NCBI RefSeq assembly: GCF_920987055.1
Contig: NZ_CAKLBX010000001.1
Location: forward strand, 3,458,501 to 3,522,500
DNA from: Novosphingobium sp. CECT 9465
GTDB lineage: Bacteria; Pseudomonadota; Alphaproteobacteria; Sphingomonadales; Sphingomonadaceae
Direction: 5' to 3'
Length of the DNA stretch: 64,000 bases
Shown: one piece after another, positions 34,701-43,449 of the stretch
Layout: each line of letters begins with the position of its first letter
Position numbering within the stretch: the first letter of the stretch is position 1
The notes under the pieces: generated by a model
The model's database searches: none
What the model was told of the DNA's origin: nothing
What the model saw: the letters and a program-made list of their open reading frames with translations, nothing else
Position numbers and translations under genes: made by a program

Positions 34701-37700
34701 TCAGCGCCCCAGCAGCGTTCGCGCTTGACTGGCGACTTGCGCCAGCATCGCCGGACCGACCGTGGCCGCCGCCTGCGCCCGCGCCACCAGACTGCGGAAC
34801 TGGCGTACCGAACCGCCATTCGCGGCCAGCCAATCGGCCACGAAAACACCGGGGGCCGCACCTTGCGAGCGCATCAGGAAATCGAGCCTCATCTGCTGGA
34901 AATCGCGCGCAAGGCCCGCCACCAGCAGGCGTTCCCACGGATCGGACGGATTCATCCGGCGCGCCGCCTGCTGCGCCCAATCCACCCCTAGTGCCGCACC
35001 AAGATCGGCAAAGGCCCCGGTAAGTGCGCCGGCATCGACATTCAGAACACCCGCCAGATGGGCGAGGCCGATTGCGCCATCCATGTCATACAGATGGACA
35101 AGCCGCGCGGCGATTTCAGGCGGGGTTCCGGCAGCCGCCAGTTCCTGCGCCATCTGCCGCGCCTGCGCCTGCGCCTCACCCCGCAGCAATTGCGCGGCGG
35201 TGTGCGACAGCAGCGCGACGCCGCCGGACAGGTCTTCGAGCAGGATAGCTGGCTGGAGTGTGCCGCGCCCGGCGCGCACCACATCGGCGATATGGCCGCG
35301 CAATCCTTGCCCCATGCGTTCGAACAGCGCCAGCCGCAGGGCTTCGGGCATGGCACCCTGATCGAGCAAATCCCATGTAGTGCGCAGATCGAGCAGACGC
35401 TCCGCGGCGACAAAGGCCGACGCCACTTGCGCCAGCGAACAGCCTTCTTCCTCGCACAGTTCGAACGGATGGACCGGACCCATGCGATTGACGATGCGGT
35501 TGGCCAGCTTGGTCGCGATGATCTCGCGACGCAGGCGGTGGTGCGTGATCTCGGTCTCGAAGGCTTCGCGCATCTGTGGCGGGAAGGCCGCCATCAGTTC
35601 TTCTTCCAGAACCGGATCGTCTACAACCGGGCTTTCCTCAAGTTCACGTTGCAGCACCAGCTTGCTGCTGGACAGCAGCACCGCCAGTTCCGGCCGGGTC
35701 ATGCCCTGCCCGGACGCAGCGCGACGGGCGAGATCTTCCGGTCCCGCAAGACCCTCGGTCTTGCGATCAAGATCGCCGCCCTCTTCGAGGACGTCGATCA
35801 GCCGCGACCATGATGGCATAGCTGCGACCCCTCCACGCTCGGCGATGGAGAGCGCCAGCGCCTGCAACCGGTTGTCTTCCAGCACGATGTGCGCGACATC
35901 GTCGGTCATCGATACCAGCAGGTCGACGCGCGCATCCTCGGTCAGCCTGCCCGCGCGTTTTGCGGCGGCAAGTGCGATCTTGATATTGACCTCGTTGTCC
36001 GAACAATCGACGCCTGCCGAATTGTCGATGAAGTCGGTGTTGATCCTGCCGCCGTTCAGCGAGAACTCGATACGCGCCGCCTGCGTGGTGCCAAGGTTCG
36101 CACCCTCGCCAATCACCTTCGCGCGCACTTCATCGGCCGAAACGCGCAAAGAATCATTTGCCGGATCGCCAACATCGATATTGTTCTGCTGGCTGCCCTT
36201 CACGTATGTGCCGATGCCGCCAAACCAGAGGAGATCGACCGGCGCGCGCAAAATGGCCGAGATCAGCGATTCGGGGTCCAGTTCCGCCTCGACCACGCCA
36301 AGCATGGCCTGCACCTCAGCCGAAAGCGGGATCGCCTTCATCGAACGCGCGAACACGCCGCCGCCCGCCGAAATCAGGCTCTTGTCGTAATCGTCCCAGC
36401 TTGAGCGGGGCAATGCGAACATGCGCGCGCGCTCTGCCCAGCTTGCCGCCGGATCGGGTTCGGGATCGAGGAAGATGTGGCGATGATCGAACGCGGCAAC
36501 GACCTTGAGCGCTTTTGACAGCAACATCCCGTTGCCGAAAACGTCACCCGACATATCGCCGCAACCGGCCACGCGAACGGGTTCGGTCTGCACATCCACG
36601 CCCATTTCAAGGAAGTGACGACGTACTGACAGCCACGCGCCGCGCGCAGTGATGCCCATCGCCTTGTGATCGTAGCCCTTCGATCCGCCGCTGGCGAAAG
36701 CATCGTCGAGCCAGAAGTCCTTCGATTCGGCGATGGCATTGGCAACGTCGGAGAAGGTCGCGGTGCCCTTGTCGGCCGCGACCACGAAATAGGGATCTTC
36801 GCCATCGCGCACGACGATCTGCGGCGGATGCACCACATTGCCCTCGACGATATTGTCGGTAAGCGACAGCAGTGTGCGGATAAATACCTGATAGCTCGCC
36901 TTGCCCTCGGCCAGCCAGCCTTCGCGGTCTTTCACCGGGTCGGGCAATTGCTTGGGATAGAAGCCGCCCTTGGCCCCGGTCGGCACGATCACGGCATTCT
37001 TGACCCGCTGTGCCTTCATCAGGCCGAGCACTTCCGTGCGGAAATCATCGCGACGATCCGACCAGCGCAAGCCGCCGCGTGCCACCGGCCCGGCGCGCAG
37101 GTGGATGCCCTCCACGCGCGGGGAATAAACAAAGATTTCACGCCATGGCAGCGGCTTGGGCAAACCCGGCACACCTGCGGAATCGATCTTGAAGGCCATC
37201 GCCTCGGCTGCCGCGGGGGCGAATGCGTTGGTGCGCAGAATCGCAAGAACCAGCGCACGGAACTGGCGCAGCAAGCGGTCGTCATTGATCGCCGCGACAC
37301 TCGCAAGACCTGCGCGAATATGTTCTTCGGCAGCGATGAAAGCCGCTTCGCGATCCCCATCAAAGCCCGGATCGTGGCGGGCGACAAAGGCCTCGATCAA
37401 TCCGCGCGTGACGTTCGGCGCATTCTTCAGCGCTTCGACCGCGGTGGGAATGCCAAAGGTCATGCCAGCCTGCCGCAAATAGCGATAGAACGCGCGCAGC
37501 CAGTTGGCCTCCACCGCGCTGAGACCAGTCGCCACGATCAGGCGATTGAAGGCATCGTCCTCGGCCGCCCCATTCAGCACTGCGGCTAGCGAGCTTTCGA
37601 TGGCACCTGCGCGCCGCACCAGATCGTCCACATTGCTGTCTGCCGGATGGGCGACGAGGAAATCGTGAATATAGCCGAGCCGGCCACCGTCCAGCGGGGT

Positions 37701-39416
37701 GGGCATTTCTTCCAGTACGCGGAAGCCGAAGTTTTCCAGCACCGGCACGGCGTCGGACAGGATGATCGCCCCTTCGCGCTGGTACAGTTTCAGCCGCAGC
37801 GCGGCCTCACCCGCATTGCGATGGAGGCGCACGGCACGGCGGGGTGCCTTGCTGCCTGAAAGCGTACGCAACACCCTTATGTCACGCGCTGCTTCTGCCG
37901 GGCCTGCGGCATTGCGATAGGCGACAGGGAAGGCTTCGGCATAACGCGCGGCAATGGCCGCAGCGCGCGAAGGGTCCTCGACGGTGGCGAGTTCCGTCTC
38001 GACCGCGCCGGCCCAGCCGCGAACCATCGCCTGCAATTGCATGTCGAGCGCTGCTTCGTCTGCCTTGATCGCCTGATCGCGCACATCAAGGACGAAACGC
38101 AGCATCGCCAGCGTGCTGCCCTCCACTTGCAGCGCCCAGTCGAGCACTTGAGCGCCCGCGCCCGCTTCGAGCATGTGCTGGACGGCAAGGCGCACATCGG
38201 TGGAAAGCGCATCGCGCGGCAGCCAGACGAAGGCGAACAGATGCCGCTCAAGCGGTGCCTGCACCAGCGCAAGGCGCGGACGCGGGCGATCCACCAAGCT
38301 CATCATCGCCGTGGCCACCCGTTCCAGATCGGCGTCGGCGAAACTGGCGAGCAGATCGTGCGGCAGCGCGGTCATCGCATGGACCAACGCCTTTCCGGCA
38401 TGGCCGGCGGGCGAGAAGCCGAACTTGTCCATCAGCATGGACAACTGGCTGCGCAGGCGGGGAATACGGTCTGGCGCCGCAGCGAGCGCCGCACTGGTCC
38501 ATACGCCCGCATGGACGGAAAGCGCAGTAACCTTGCCATCATCAAGCCGCGGCACGATGAACAGGTCCAGTGGCACACGGCGATGCACATTGGCGATGCG
38601 ATTGGCCTTGACGATCAACGGCACACGGCCCCGCCCGTCGATCCCGGCCTGATCGAACCAGCGGAAAGCGCGTTCGTACGATGTTGGCGCAAGCAGGTCT
38701 TCGGCACTGGCGCGGCAGATGCCAAGTGGGCGCTCCTGCGTTCCATCGCGGTGACGGACAACGCAGCCGAGTTGCGTCAGCATGCCATCGGCAAGCCAGC
38801 GCAACAGGGCCGCGCCTTCGGGATCGGCCAGGTTTGCGGCATCATCGCGCATCGCCGCCTGCATTGCGGGCCAATCGACCACCGCGGCACGGACATCGGC
38901 CAGTGTCGTTTCAAGCGCGCCGATCAATGCCCGGCGCTGGCGGGCATCGGCGCGCACTGTCTCAAGATAAACGATCGATTCGCGGCGTTCGCCTGCGGCA
39001 TCACCTTCGGGAAAATCGATCAGGCCACCATCGCCATCGCGGCGTACGGCAACCACGGGATGAACCATGCGATCGATCGCAAGGCCTTGCGCGGTGATGG
39101 TCGAGGCGATCGAATCGACCAGGAAGGGCATGTCGTCATTGATTACGGCGATGCGCAGGTGGCGCGCGCCGCTATCCGAACCGCTTACGCTTTCGATGGC
39201 GATGGCGGGATCGCTGCCCTTGCGAACCGTTGCTGCACCGACCGCGAACAGTGCCGCCTCGGCCAGCCGTCCGGCATCGAATTCGCGCGCTTCATCGGGC
39301 AGGAGCGCGCCCATGAAGCGCGCCATCAGCGCGGCGGCAAGCGGATTGGCAATATCCTGTGCGCCCTCTGACGGGACACTGGCGGACGACGACTGCACTG
39401 CGGACTTCGACGCCAT
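34701..39416 (-). CDS. gdhB: NAD-specific glutamate dehydrogenase, large (180 kDa) class
   Basis: 1571 residues. Class of very large NAD-GDHs first described in Streptomyces and Pseudomonas. The N-terminal ~600 residues are regulatory ACT-like segments. The catalytic domain (about 720-1200) includes the substrate Lys loop GARGGLRWSDRRDDFRTEVLGLMKAQ, VIVPTGAKGGFYPKQLP, and the NAD region VRVAGCGDMSGDVFGNGMLLS. It oxidatively deaminates glutamate to 2-oxoglutarate during amino-acid catabolism. ATG 39416 follows AGGAG. Single-gene transcript. Gene symbol usage varies (gdhB/gdh2). Confidence 0.93.
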   Translation of the reverse strand: MASKSAVQSSSASVPSEGAQDIANPLAAALMARFMGALLPDEAREFDAGRLAEAALFAVGAATVRKGSDPAIAIESVSGSDSGARHLRIAVINDDMPFLVDSIASTITAQGLAIDRMVHPVVAVRRDGDGGLIDFPEGDAAGERRESIVYLETVRADARQRRALIGALETTLADVRAAVVDWPAMQAAMRDDAANLADPEGAALLRWLADGMLTQLGCVVRHRDGTQERPLGICRASAEDLLAPTSYERAFRWFDQAGIDGRGRVPLIVKANRIANVHRRVPLDLFIVPRLDDGKVTALSVHAGVWTSAALAAAPDRIPRLRSQLSMLMDKFGFSPAGHAGKALVHAMTALPHDLLASFADADLERVATAMMSLVDRPRPRLALVQAPLERHLFAFVWLPRDALSTDVRLAVQHMLEAGAGAQVLDWALQVEGSTLAMLRFVLDVRDQAIKADEAALDMQLQAMVRGWAGAVETELATVEDPSRAAAIAARYAEAFPVAYRNAAGPAEAARDIRVLRTLSGSKAPRRAVRLHRNAGEAALRLKLYQREGAIILSDAVPVLENFGFRVLEEMPTPLDGGRLGYIHDFLVAHPADSNVDDLVRRAGAIESSLAAVLNGAAEDDAFNRLIVATGLSAVEANWLRAFYRYLRQAGMTFGIPTAVEALKNAPNVTRGLIEAFVARHDPGFDGDREAAFIAAEEHIRAGLASVAAINDDRLLRQFRALVLAILRTNAFAPAAAEAMAFKIDSAGVPGLPKPLPWREIFVYSPRVEGIHLRAGPVARGGLRWSDRRDDFRTEVLGLMKAQRVKNAVIVPTGAKGGFYPKQLPDPVKDREGWLAEGKASYQVFIRTLLSLTDNIVEGNVVHPPQIVVRDGEDPYFVVAADKGTATFSDVANAIAESKDFWLDDAFASGGSKGYDHKAMGITARGAWLSVRRHFLEMGVDVQTEPVRVAGCGDMSGDVFGNGMLLSKALKVVAAFDHRHIFLDPEPDPAASWAERARMFALPRSSWDDYDKSLISAGGGVFARSMKAIPLSAEVQAMLGVVEAELDPESLISAILRAPVDLLWFGGIGTYVKGSQQNNIDVGDPANDSLRVSADEVRAKVIGEGANLGTTQAARIEFSLNGGRINTDFIDNSAGVDCSDNEVNIKIALAAAKRAGRLTEDARVDLLVSMTDDVAHIVLEDNRLQALALSIAERGGVAAMPSWSRLIDVLEEGGDLDRKTEGLAGPEDLARRAASGQGMTRPELAVLLSSSKLVLQRELEESPVVDDPVLEEELMAAFPPQMREAFETEITHHRLRREIIATKLANRIVNRMGPVHPFELCEEEGCSLAQVASAFVAAERLLDLRTTWDLLDQGAMPEALRLALFERMGQGLRGHIADVVRAGRGTLQPAILLEDLSGGVALLSHTAAQLLRGEAQAQARQMAQELAAAGTPPEIAARLVHLYDMDGAIGLAHLAGVLNVDAGALTGAFADLGAALGVDWAQQAARRMNPSDPWERLLVAGLARDFQQMRLDFLMRSQGAAPGVFVADWLAANGGSVRQFRSLVARAQAAATVGPAMLAQVASQARTLLGR

Positions 39417-39623
39417 GGGTAAGGCTCCTGGCTCTCCTGCGAGAGAGTTTATTGCTCTCTCTTGTAATTAAATGCCACAATTTTGTAGCAATTGTACGGA
39501 TGCTAGACCAGCCGGTGCGACGGGGCAAGTCCGGTTGAGCGCAGCGGGCGGGTTAACCCGCCGTCGGAAACCGTGTGCCTGGCAAGCGATCGAGGGCCGC
39601 ATGGCAAGTATGCCCTTGCCGCT

Positions 39624-40616
39624 TCAGGCCGGCACCAGCCCGTTTGCCGCCTGCATGGTCAACCGCAGCGACCGCAGCCGCGCGGTCTGGTCGAAGATCG
39701 AGGCGGCGGCGATGATCTCGTCGGCACCCGTCCGCTCGGCAAAAGCCGCAAGGCCCTTGCGAACCGTCTCGACCGTGCCCACCGCGCTGACCCGGCGAAC
39801 GCTTTCGAGCATGGCGATGGCGGGGGCGGGAAGATCATCCCGGTAATTGGGCACGGGCGGCTGGAGCTTGCCGGGCGTACCGGTGCGCAGCGCGACAAAG
39901 GATTGATCCATGGATGAGGCCAGCAGGTGCGCTTCCTCGTCAGTGTCGGCGGCAATGACGTTTATCGCAGCCGCGCAATAGGGCTGCGCAAGGGTTTCGG
40001 ATGGTTCGAATCGTTCGCGATATATCCTGAGCGCTTCATCGAGATGCCGGGGCGCGAAATGCGAGGCGAAAGCATAGGGCAGACCCAGCATCGCGGCCAG
40101 TTGCGCGCCGAAAAGGCTCGATCCCAAAATCCATATCTGCGGCTTGGCATCCTTGCCCGGAACAGCTTGCAAAGGCACCCGCGGGTCGCCCGCGAACTGG
40201 GCCTGCAACTCGACCACATCGGCGGGGAATTCCTCCGCCGCGCGATTGGTGTCCTTGCGCAAGGCGCGCACGATGCGCTGGTCGGCGCCGGGCGCGCGCC
40301 CAAGGCCAAGATCGATGCGGCCCGGAAACAGCGCGTCAAGCGTGCCGAATTGTTCGGCGATCACCAGCGGGCTGTGATTGGGCAGCATGATTCCGCCCGA
40401 ACCGATGCGGATGGTCGAGGTGGCATGGCCGATATGGGCCAGCACGACCGAGACGGCCGCACTGGCGATTCCTTCCATGCCGTGATGCTCGGCCACCCAA
40501 TAGCGCTGGTAACCGCATTCTTCCGCCACTTTTGCAGCGGCGGCGGAATTGGCGAGCGCATCGCGGACCGTTCCGCCCTCGACCACGCTGACCAGATCGA
40601 GAACGGATAGTTTCAT
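39624..40616 (-). CDS. LLM-class flavin-dependent oxidoreductase (MsnO8-like)
   Basis: 330 residues. Luciferase-like barrel with [60 protein letters not shown] and [13 protein letters not shown], a common housekeeping LLM subgroup of unknown substrate. Overlaps the TPR gene by 4 bases. Third gene of the hydrolase/TPR/LLM operon. Confidence 0.85.
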   Translation of the reverse strand: MKLSVLDLVSVVEGGTVRDALANSAAAAKVAEECGYQRYWVAEHHGMEGIASAAVSVVLAHIGHATSTIRIGSGGIMLPNHSPLVIAEQFGTLDALFPGRIDLGLGRAPGADQRIVRALRKDTNRAAEEFPADVVELQAQFAGDPRVPLQAVPGKDAKPQIWILGSSLFGAQLAAMLGLPYAFASHFAPRHLDEALRIYRERFEPSETLAQPYCAAAINVIAADTDEEAHLLASSMDQSFVALRTGTPGKLQPPVPNYRDDLPAPAIAMLESVRRVSAVGTVETVRKGLAAFAERTGADEIIAAASIFDQTARLRSLRLTMQAANGLVPA

Positions 40617-41530
40617 GGGGCTGGCGTCTTTTCTGTTGCTGGCGTTGCGGCAGATGTGGGGGCATCCCCAAGCTGTTCAAGGTATTCCTTTGCAACCTTT
40701 CCGAAATCGCCATCGGGATCGGCGGTTACAACCGATGTCCACGATTTACGTGCCGCGTCGTCGCGCCCGTCGAGCACGGCGATCACGCCCGCTTCCAGCC
40801 CGATGCGCGGATCGCGCGGGGCATAGTTGGCGGCAATCTCGATATCGCGTTGCGCGCGCGGCAAATCGTCATTGCGCCGCGCCAGCGTGGCTGAAAGCAG
40901 CCAGCCCTCGGCATCTTCGGGCGCAAGCCGGTGTACCTCATCCAGGGCGCCGCCCGCCTCCGCCAGCCGCCCCAGCGCCACCAGGGTCCGCGCCCGGTCT
41001 GCCTGTATTCCCGCCAGCGCCGCGTTGTCGGCATAGCCCTTCACCGCGAGCGCGCGATCGAACCAGCCCAGCGCGTCCTCCGGCTTGCCGCCTGCCAGCG
41101 CCGCGTTCCCTGCCATGGCCATCAGCGGCACAGCGGCGACTTCCTGTTCGGCAGGGATGCCCGCCACGCCTTGCGCAAAAGCGTCCAGCGCCCCGTCAAA
41201 ATCACCAGTGTTTGAAAGGATCAGTCCGAGGCACTGGTTGGCGCGCACGTTCTGCCCGGCATCGCGGCCTTCGGCGGCCCAGCTTCGCGCATCGGCAAGC
41301 GCGGCTTGCGGATCGCGCGCAGCCTTGGCGATGCAGGCCGTGAGGCGATCCTGTTCGGGCAGATCGGGCCGCACCAGCCCGGCTTCTGCCTCGACATCGG
41401 CCTGCTTGCGGCGGCGCGGGATCGGCAAGGGCGATACTTGGCCGGGCGAGGGGTTCGGTCCCACCTGCATCAATTGCGCCTCTTGCACCATCTCGACCGC
41501 AAAGGGCTGCGGCGGGGGCAGGTCGATCAT
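40613..41530 (-). CDS. TPR-repeat protein, probably cytoplasmic
   Basis: 305 residues from ATG 41530, which has AAGGA seven bases upstream; an in-frame TTG at 41545 would overlap the hydrolase. Tetratricopeptide helices from about 75 to 290 (e.g. [41 protein letters not shown]). No signal peptide. Conserved hypothetical; likely a scaffold. Five bases after the hydrolase stop. Confidence 0.75.
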   Translation of the reverse strand: MIDLPPPQPFAVEMVQEAQLMQVGPNPSPGQVSPLPIPRRRKQADVEAEAGLVRPDLPEQDRLTACIAKAARDPQAALADARSWAAEGRDAGQNVRANQCLGLILSNTGDFDGALDAFAQGVAGIPAEQEVAAVPLMAMAGNAALAGGKPEDALGWFDRALAVKGYADNAALAGIQADRARTLVALGRLAEAGGALDEVHRLAPEDAEGWLLSATLARRNDDLPRAQRDIEIAANYAPRDPRIGLEAGVIAVLDGRDDAARKSWTSVVTADPDGDFGKVAKEYLEQLGDAPTSAATPATEKTPAP

Positions 41531-41534
41531 CGCT

Positions 41535-42269
41535 TTATCCTTCAAGATCGGCCAGTTCGCGCAGCAGCAGGGCGATGTCGCTTTCCCGCGAGAGCCGGTG
41601 GTCGCCGTCCTTGATCAGATGCACCTGCACATCGGCTGAACGCAATGCCCGCGCAAGACGCAACGAAATTTCCCACGGCACGTCGGCATCTTCCAGCCCG
41701 TGCAGCAGCCGCACCGGCCCATCGAACGCCACCCCTGCCGCCAACCGCTTGTTGCGCTCTCCATCGGACCAGAACCGCGCGTGAGTCGGCGTCGGTTCGG
41801 GGCCGTAAGGGTTGTCCTCGAAGATCGTGCGCCCTGCCGCCAGCGCAATCCGCTGCGATTGCGAAAAACCCCATTCGGTGAAATCGGGCGCGGATGCGAT
41901 CCCGATAAGCGCCTTTGCCCGGTCACCCAGTGCTTCGGCCACCAGCAGCATCAGCCAGCCGCCCATGCTCGATCCGACAAGCTGGACCGATTCGATGCCA
42001 AGATGAACGATCAGCGCCACCACCTCGTCGCGCCATCGGGACAAGCTGCCGTCCGCGAACGCGCCGTCGCTCTGCCCGCAGCCGGTATAGTCGAGCAACA
42101 GACAGCCCCGCCCCCTTCGCTGCGCCCATTCCATAACCGCCTGCGCCTTTCCGCCCGCCATGTCGGACATATAGCCGGGGAGGAAGACGATTGTCGGCGC
42201 AGTCCCGGCAAGATGGCGATAGGCCATCTGCTGGCCGGATGGCAGGTTGAAGCGGGCAAGGTCGGTCAT
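41535..42269 (-). CDS. alpha/beta hydrolase (serine esterase/thioesterase-like)
   Basis: 244 residues. Nucleophile elbow GSSMGGWL (Ser near 97), earlier FLPGYMSDM oxyanion loop, late GLEDADVPW acid and KDGDHRLS His near 227. Resembles ABHD10-like hydrolases. Begins the minus-strand operon hydrolase-TPR-LLM. Substrate unknown. Confidence 0.85.
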   Translation of the reverse strand: MTDLARFNLPSGQQMAYRHLAGTAPTIVFLPGYMSDMAGGKAQAVMEWAQRRGRGCLLLDYTGCGQSDGAFADGSLSRWRDEVVALIVHLGIESVQLVGSSMGGWLMLLVAEALGDRAKALIGIASAPDFTEWGFSQSQRIALAAGRTIFEDNPYGPEPTPTHARFWSDGERNKRLAAGVAFDGPVRLLHGLEDADVPWEISLRLARALRSADVQVHLIKDGDHRLSRESDIALLLRELADLEG

Positions 42270-42306
42270 GCCCCGGTCATGGCCTGCGCCTTGCCTGCGG
42301 GCAAGA

Positions 42307-42480
42307 TCACATCAACGCCAGCAGCGGCAGAGTGAGCGAGACGCGCGGGGCACTGCGTTCAACGGGCGTGGCGGGACGCTCTGGTTTCCCCCGCTTGCTG
42401 GCAGACATCGATGCGGCGGTTACACCAATGGCGATGGCCAGCCACATTCCGGCATTCCGCGCATTCCGGTTGCACATCAT
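42307..42480 (-). CDS. Small hypothetical protein, 57 residues
   Basis: Starts with ATGATG two bases after the XRE gene stop, with AAGGGG eight bases upstream. The product has one hydrophobic stretch (GMWLAIAIGVTAA) followed by a basic Lys/Arg/Pro region. No family recognised. Tight linkage with the XRE gene and a good ribosome-binding site are the reasons to annotate it. Could be spurious. Confidence 0.45.
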   Translation of the reverse strand: MMCNRNARNAGMWLAIAIGVTAASMSASKRGKPERPATPVERSAPRVSLTLPLLALM

Positions 42481-42482
42481 GG

Positions 42483-42677
42483 CTATTCCCCTTTCTCGAA
42501 TATCTGTTCGATCGGCAGTTCGAACAACTCGGCGATGCGGAACGCAAGCGGGAGCGAGGGGTCGTATTTCCCGGTCTCGATCGCGTTGACGGACTGGCGG
42601 CTGACCTCCAGCTTTTCGGCAAGATCGGCCTGGCTCCAGTTGCGCATCGCACGCAGCACCTTGAGGCGGTTCTTCAT
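42483..42677 (-). CDS. XRE-family helix-turn-helix regulator (small)
   Basis: 64 residues: MKNRLKVLRAMRNWSQADLAEKLEVSRQSVNAIETGKYDP, the compact Cro/C1 type often encoded with a small membrane protein. Overlaps the membrane-protein gene by 4 bases (ATGA). Probably represses its own operon through the paired CAAG-N4-CTTG sites at 43104-43136. Confidence 0.9.
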   Translation of the reverse strand: MKNRLKVLRAMRNWSQADLAEKLEVSRQSVNAIETGKYDPSLPLAFRIAELFELPIEQIFEKGE

Positions 42678-43099
42678 TCAGCCCGGCCGCGTTTTTCGAG
42701 CACTGCGTTTATCAAACCACCAATACCAAGTCCGGCAAACCAGAAGAACGTCGCGCCAAAGCCGCCATCGTTGGAGGAGATCAGGTCAAAGTTTTGCAGC
42801 CATTCGCGCACGCTGGTGATCACCAGTGCGAACCCTGTGGCGAACAGGCATTGCCTGACCATCAACATGCGCAAGTATTCGTCGGTCTGCTCCACCAGCA
42901 GGCGCATCACCGCCCAGATCACCCCGATGATCGGCAACGCAGGCAACAGCGCCAGAACATAAGCCAAAAGCCCCTCTCCATAGCCGCGCTTGAACATCCA
43001 TTTCGAGAACACGAGCAACAGCACATAGGCGGTCATCAGCACCATCAGCCGGATCGTGTAGCGGCGCACCGCAGGGTTGTTTTTGCCGCAAGTGGACAT
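42674..43099 (-). CDS. Small integral membrane protein paired with the XRE regulator
   Basis: 141 residues with four predicted transmembrane helices (about 16-34, 43-62, 82-100 and 111-135). The arrangement of such a protein just upstream of a 60-70-residue XRE regulator is common in sphingomonads (DUF2178-like pairs). Function unknown; possibly membrane stress sensing. Confidence 0.75.
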   Translation of the reverse strand: MSTCGKNNPAVRRYTIRLMVLMTAYVLLLVFSKWMFKRGYGEGLLAYVLALLPALPIIGVIWAVMRLLVEQTDEYLRMLMVRQCLFATGFALVITSVREWLQNFDLISSNDGGFGATFFWFAGLGIGGLINAVLEKRGRAE

Positions 43100-43101
43100 T
43101 G

Positions 43102-43190
43102 GTCAAGCTTCCTTGATCTGTTGACAAGGACACTTGACTATACCTCACCCAATGTCAAGCATCATTGTCAAAGTGTCCGTGTTGCTTGAC
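43102..43190. promoter_or_regulatory. Cluster of TTGAC/GTCAA operator-like sites
   Basis: Two dyads with the same geometry, TCAAG-N4-CTTGA at about 43103-43116 and ACAAG-N4-CTTGA at 43124-43137, lie 21 bases apart (two helical turns). Three more GTCAA/TTGAC motifs follow at 43154-43190. They sit directly before the start of the membrane-protein/XRE operon, and also upstream of the divergent thrS leader. Confidence 0.6.
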
Positions 43191-43239
43191 CAGTTTGTGC
43201 GTGATGACTCGGCGCCCATAACCCGCTAAAGGCCAAGGC

Positions 43240-43311
43240 ATGGCATTACGCTCCGTCACCACCACTACAACCACTACCCCCGCGAGCCGGGGGCGGTTGC
43301 TGCTGGCGTAA
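43240..43311 (+). CDS. Threonine-rich leader peptide of thrS (candidate)
   Basis: 23-codon ORF beginning MALRSV followed by seven consecutive Thr codons (ACC ACC ACT ACA ACC ACT ACC, 43258-43278), then P-A-S-R-G-R-L-L-L-A and TAA. AAGG sequences lie 2-9 bases upstream as a possible ribosome-binding site. It is 138 bases before thrS. Length, codon run and position match attenuation leader peptides of amino-acid biosynthetic operons. Confidence 0.8.
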   Translation: MALRSVTTTTTTTPASRGRLLLA

Positions 43312-43380
43312 GGCCTGCCGCGATGCCGCCACCCGGTTCGGGTGGATGCGCATCGCCTCCCGAACCGATCCGATTTCCCC
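43289..43380 (+). promoter_or_regulatory. Candidate threonine attenuator upstream of thrS
   Basis: Four segments can pair alternatively. 1:2 is GGGGGCGG (43289-43296) with CCGCCACCC (43326-43334), one bulge. 2:3 is CCACCCG (43329-43335) with CGGGTGG (43339-43345), loop GTT. 3:4 is CGGTTCGGG (43334-43342) with CCCGAACCG (43359-43367), nine perfect pairs. The 3:4 stem is followed by ATCCGATTTCCCC, a short T-tract. Stalling at the Thr codons would mask segment 1 and favour the 2:3 antiterminator. Confidence 0.7.
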
Positions 43381-43449
43381 GGTGCGCGCCCTTTCGGCGG
43401 CGGCGCTCCTGTGGCAAGGCGCTGCCAACCAAGCGTTAGAGAGTCCTGC

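Noticed and set aside
43342..43449. N-terminal extension of thrS
   Set aside because: The frame is open, but the segment overlaps the attenuator stems and the canonical TGS domain starts at 43450.
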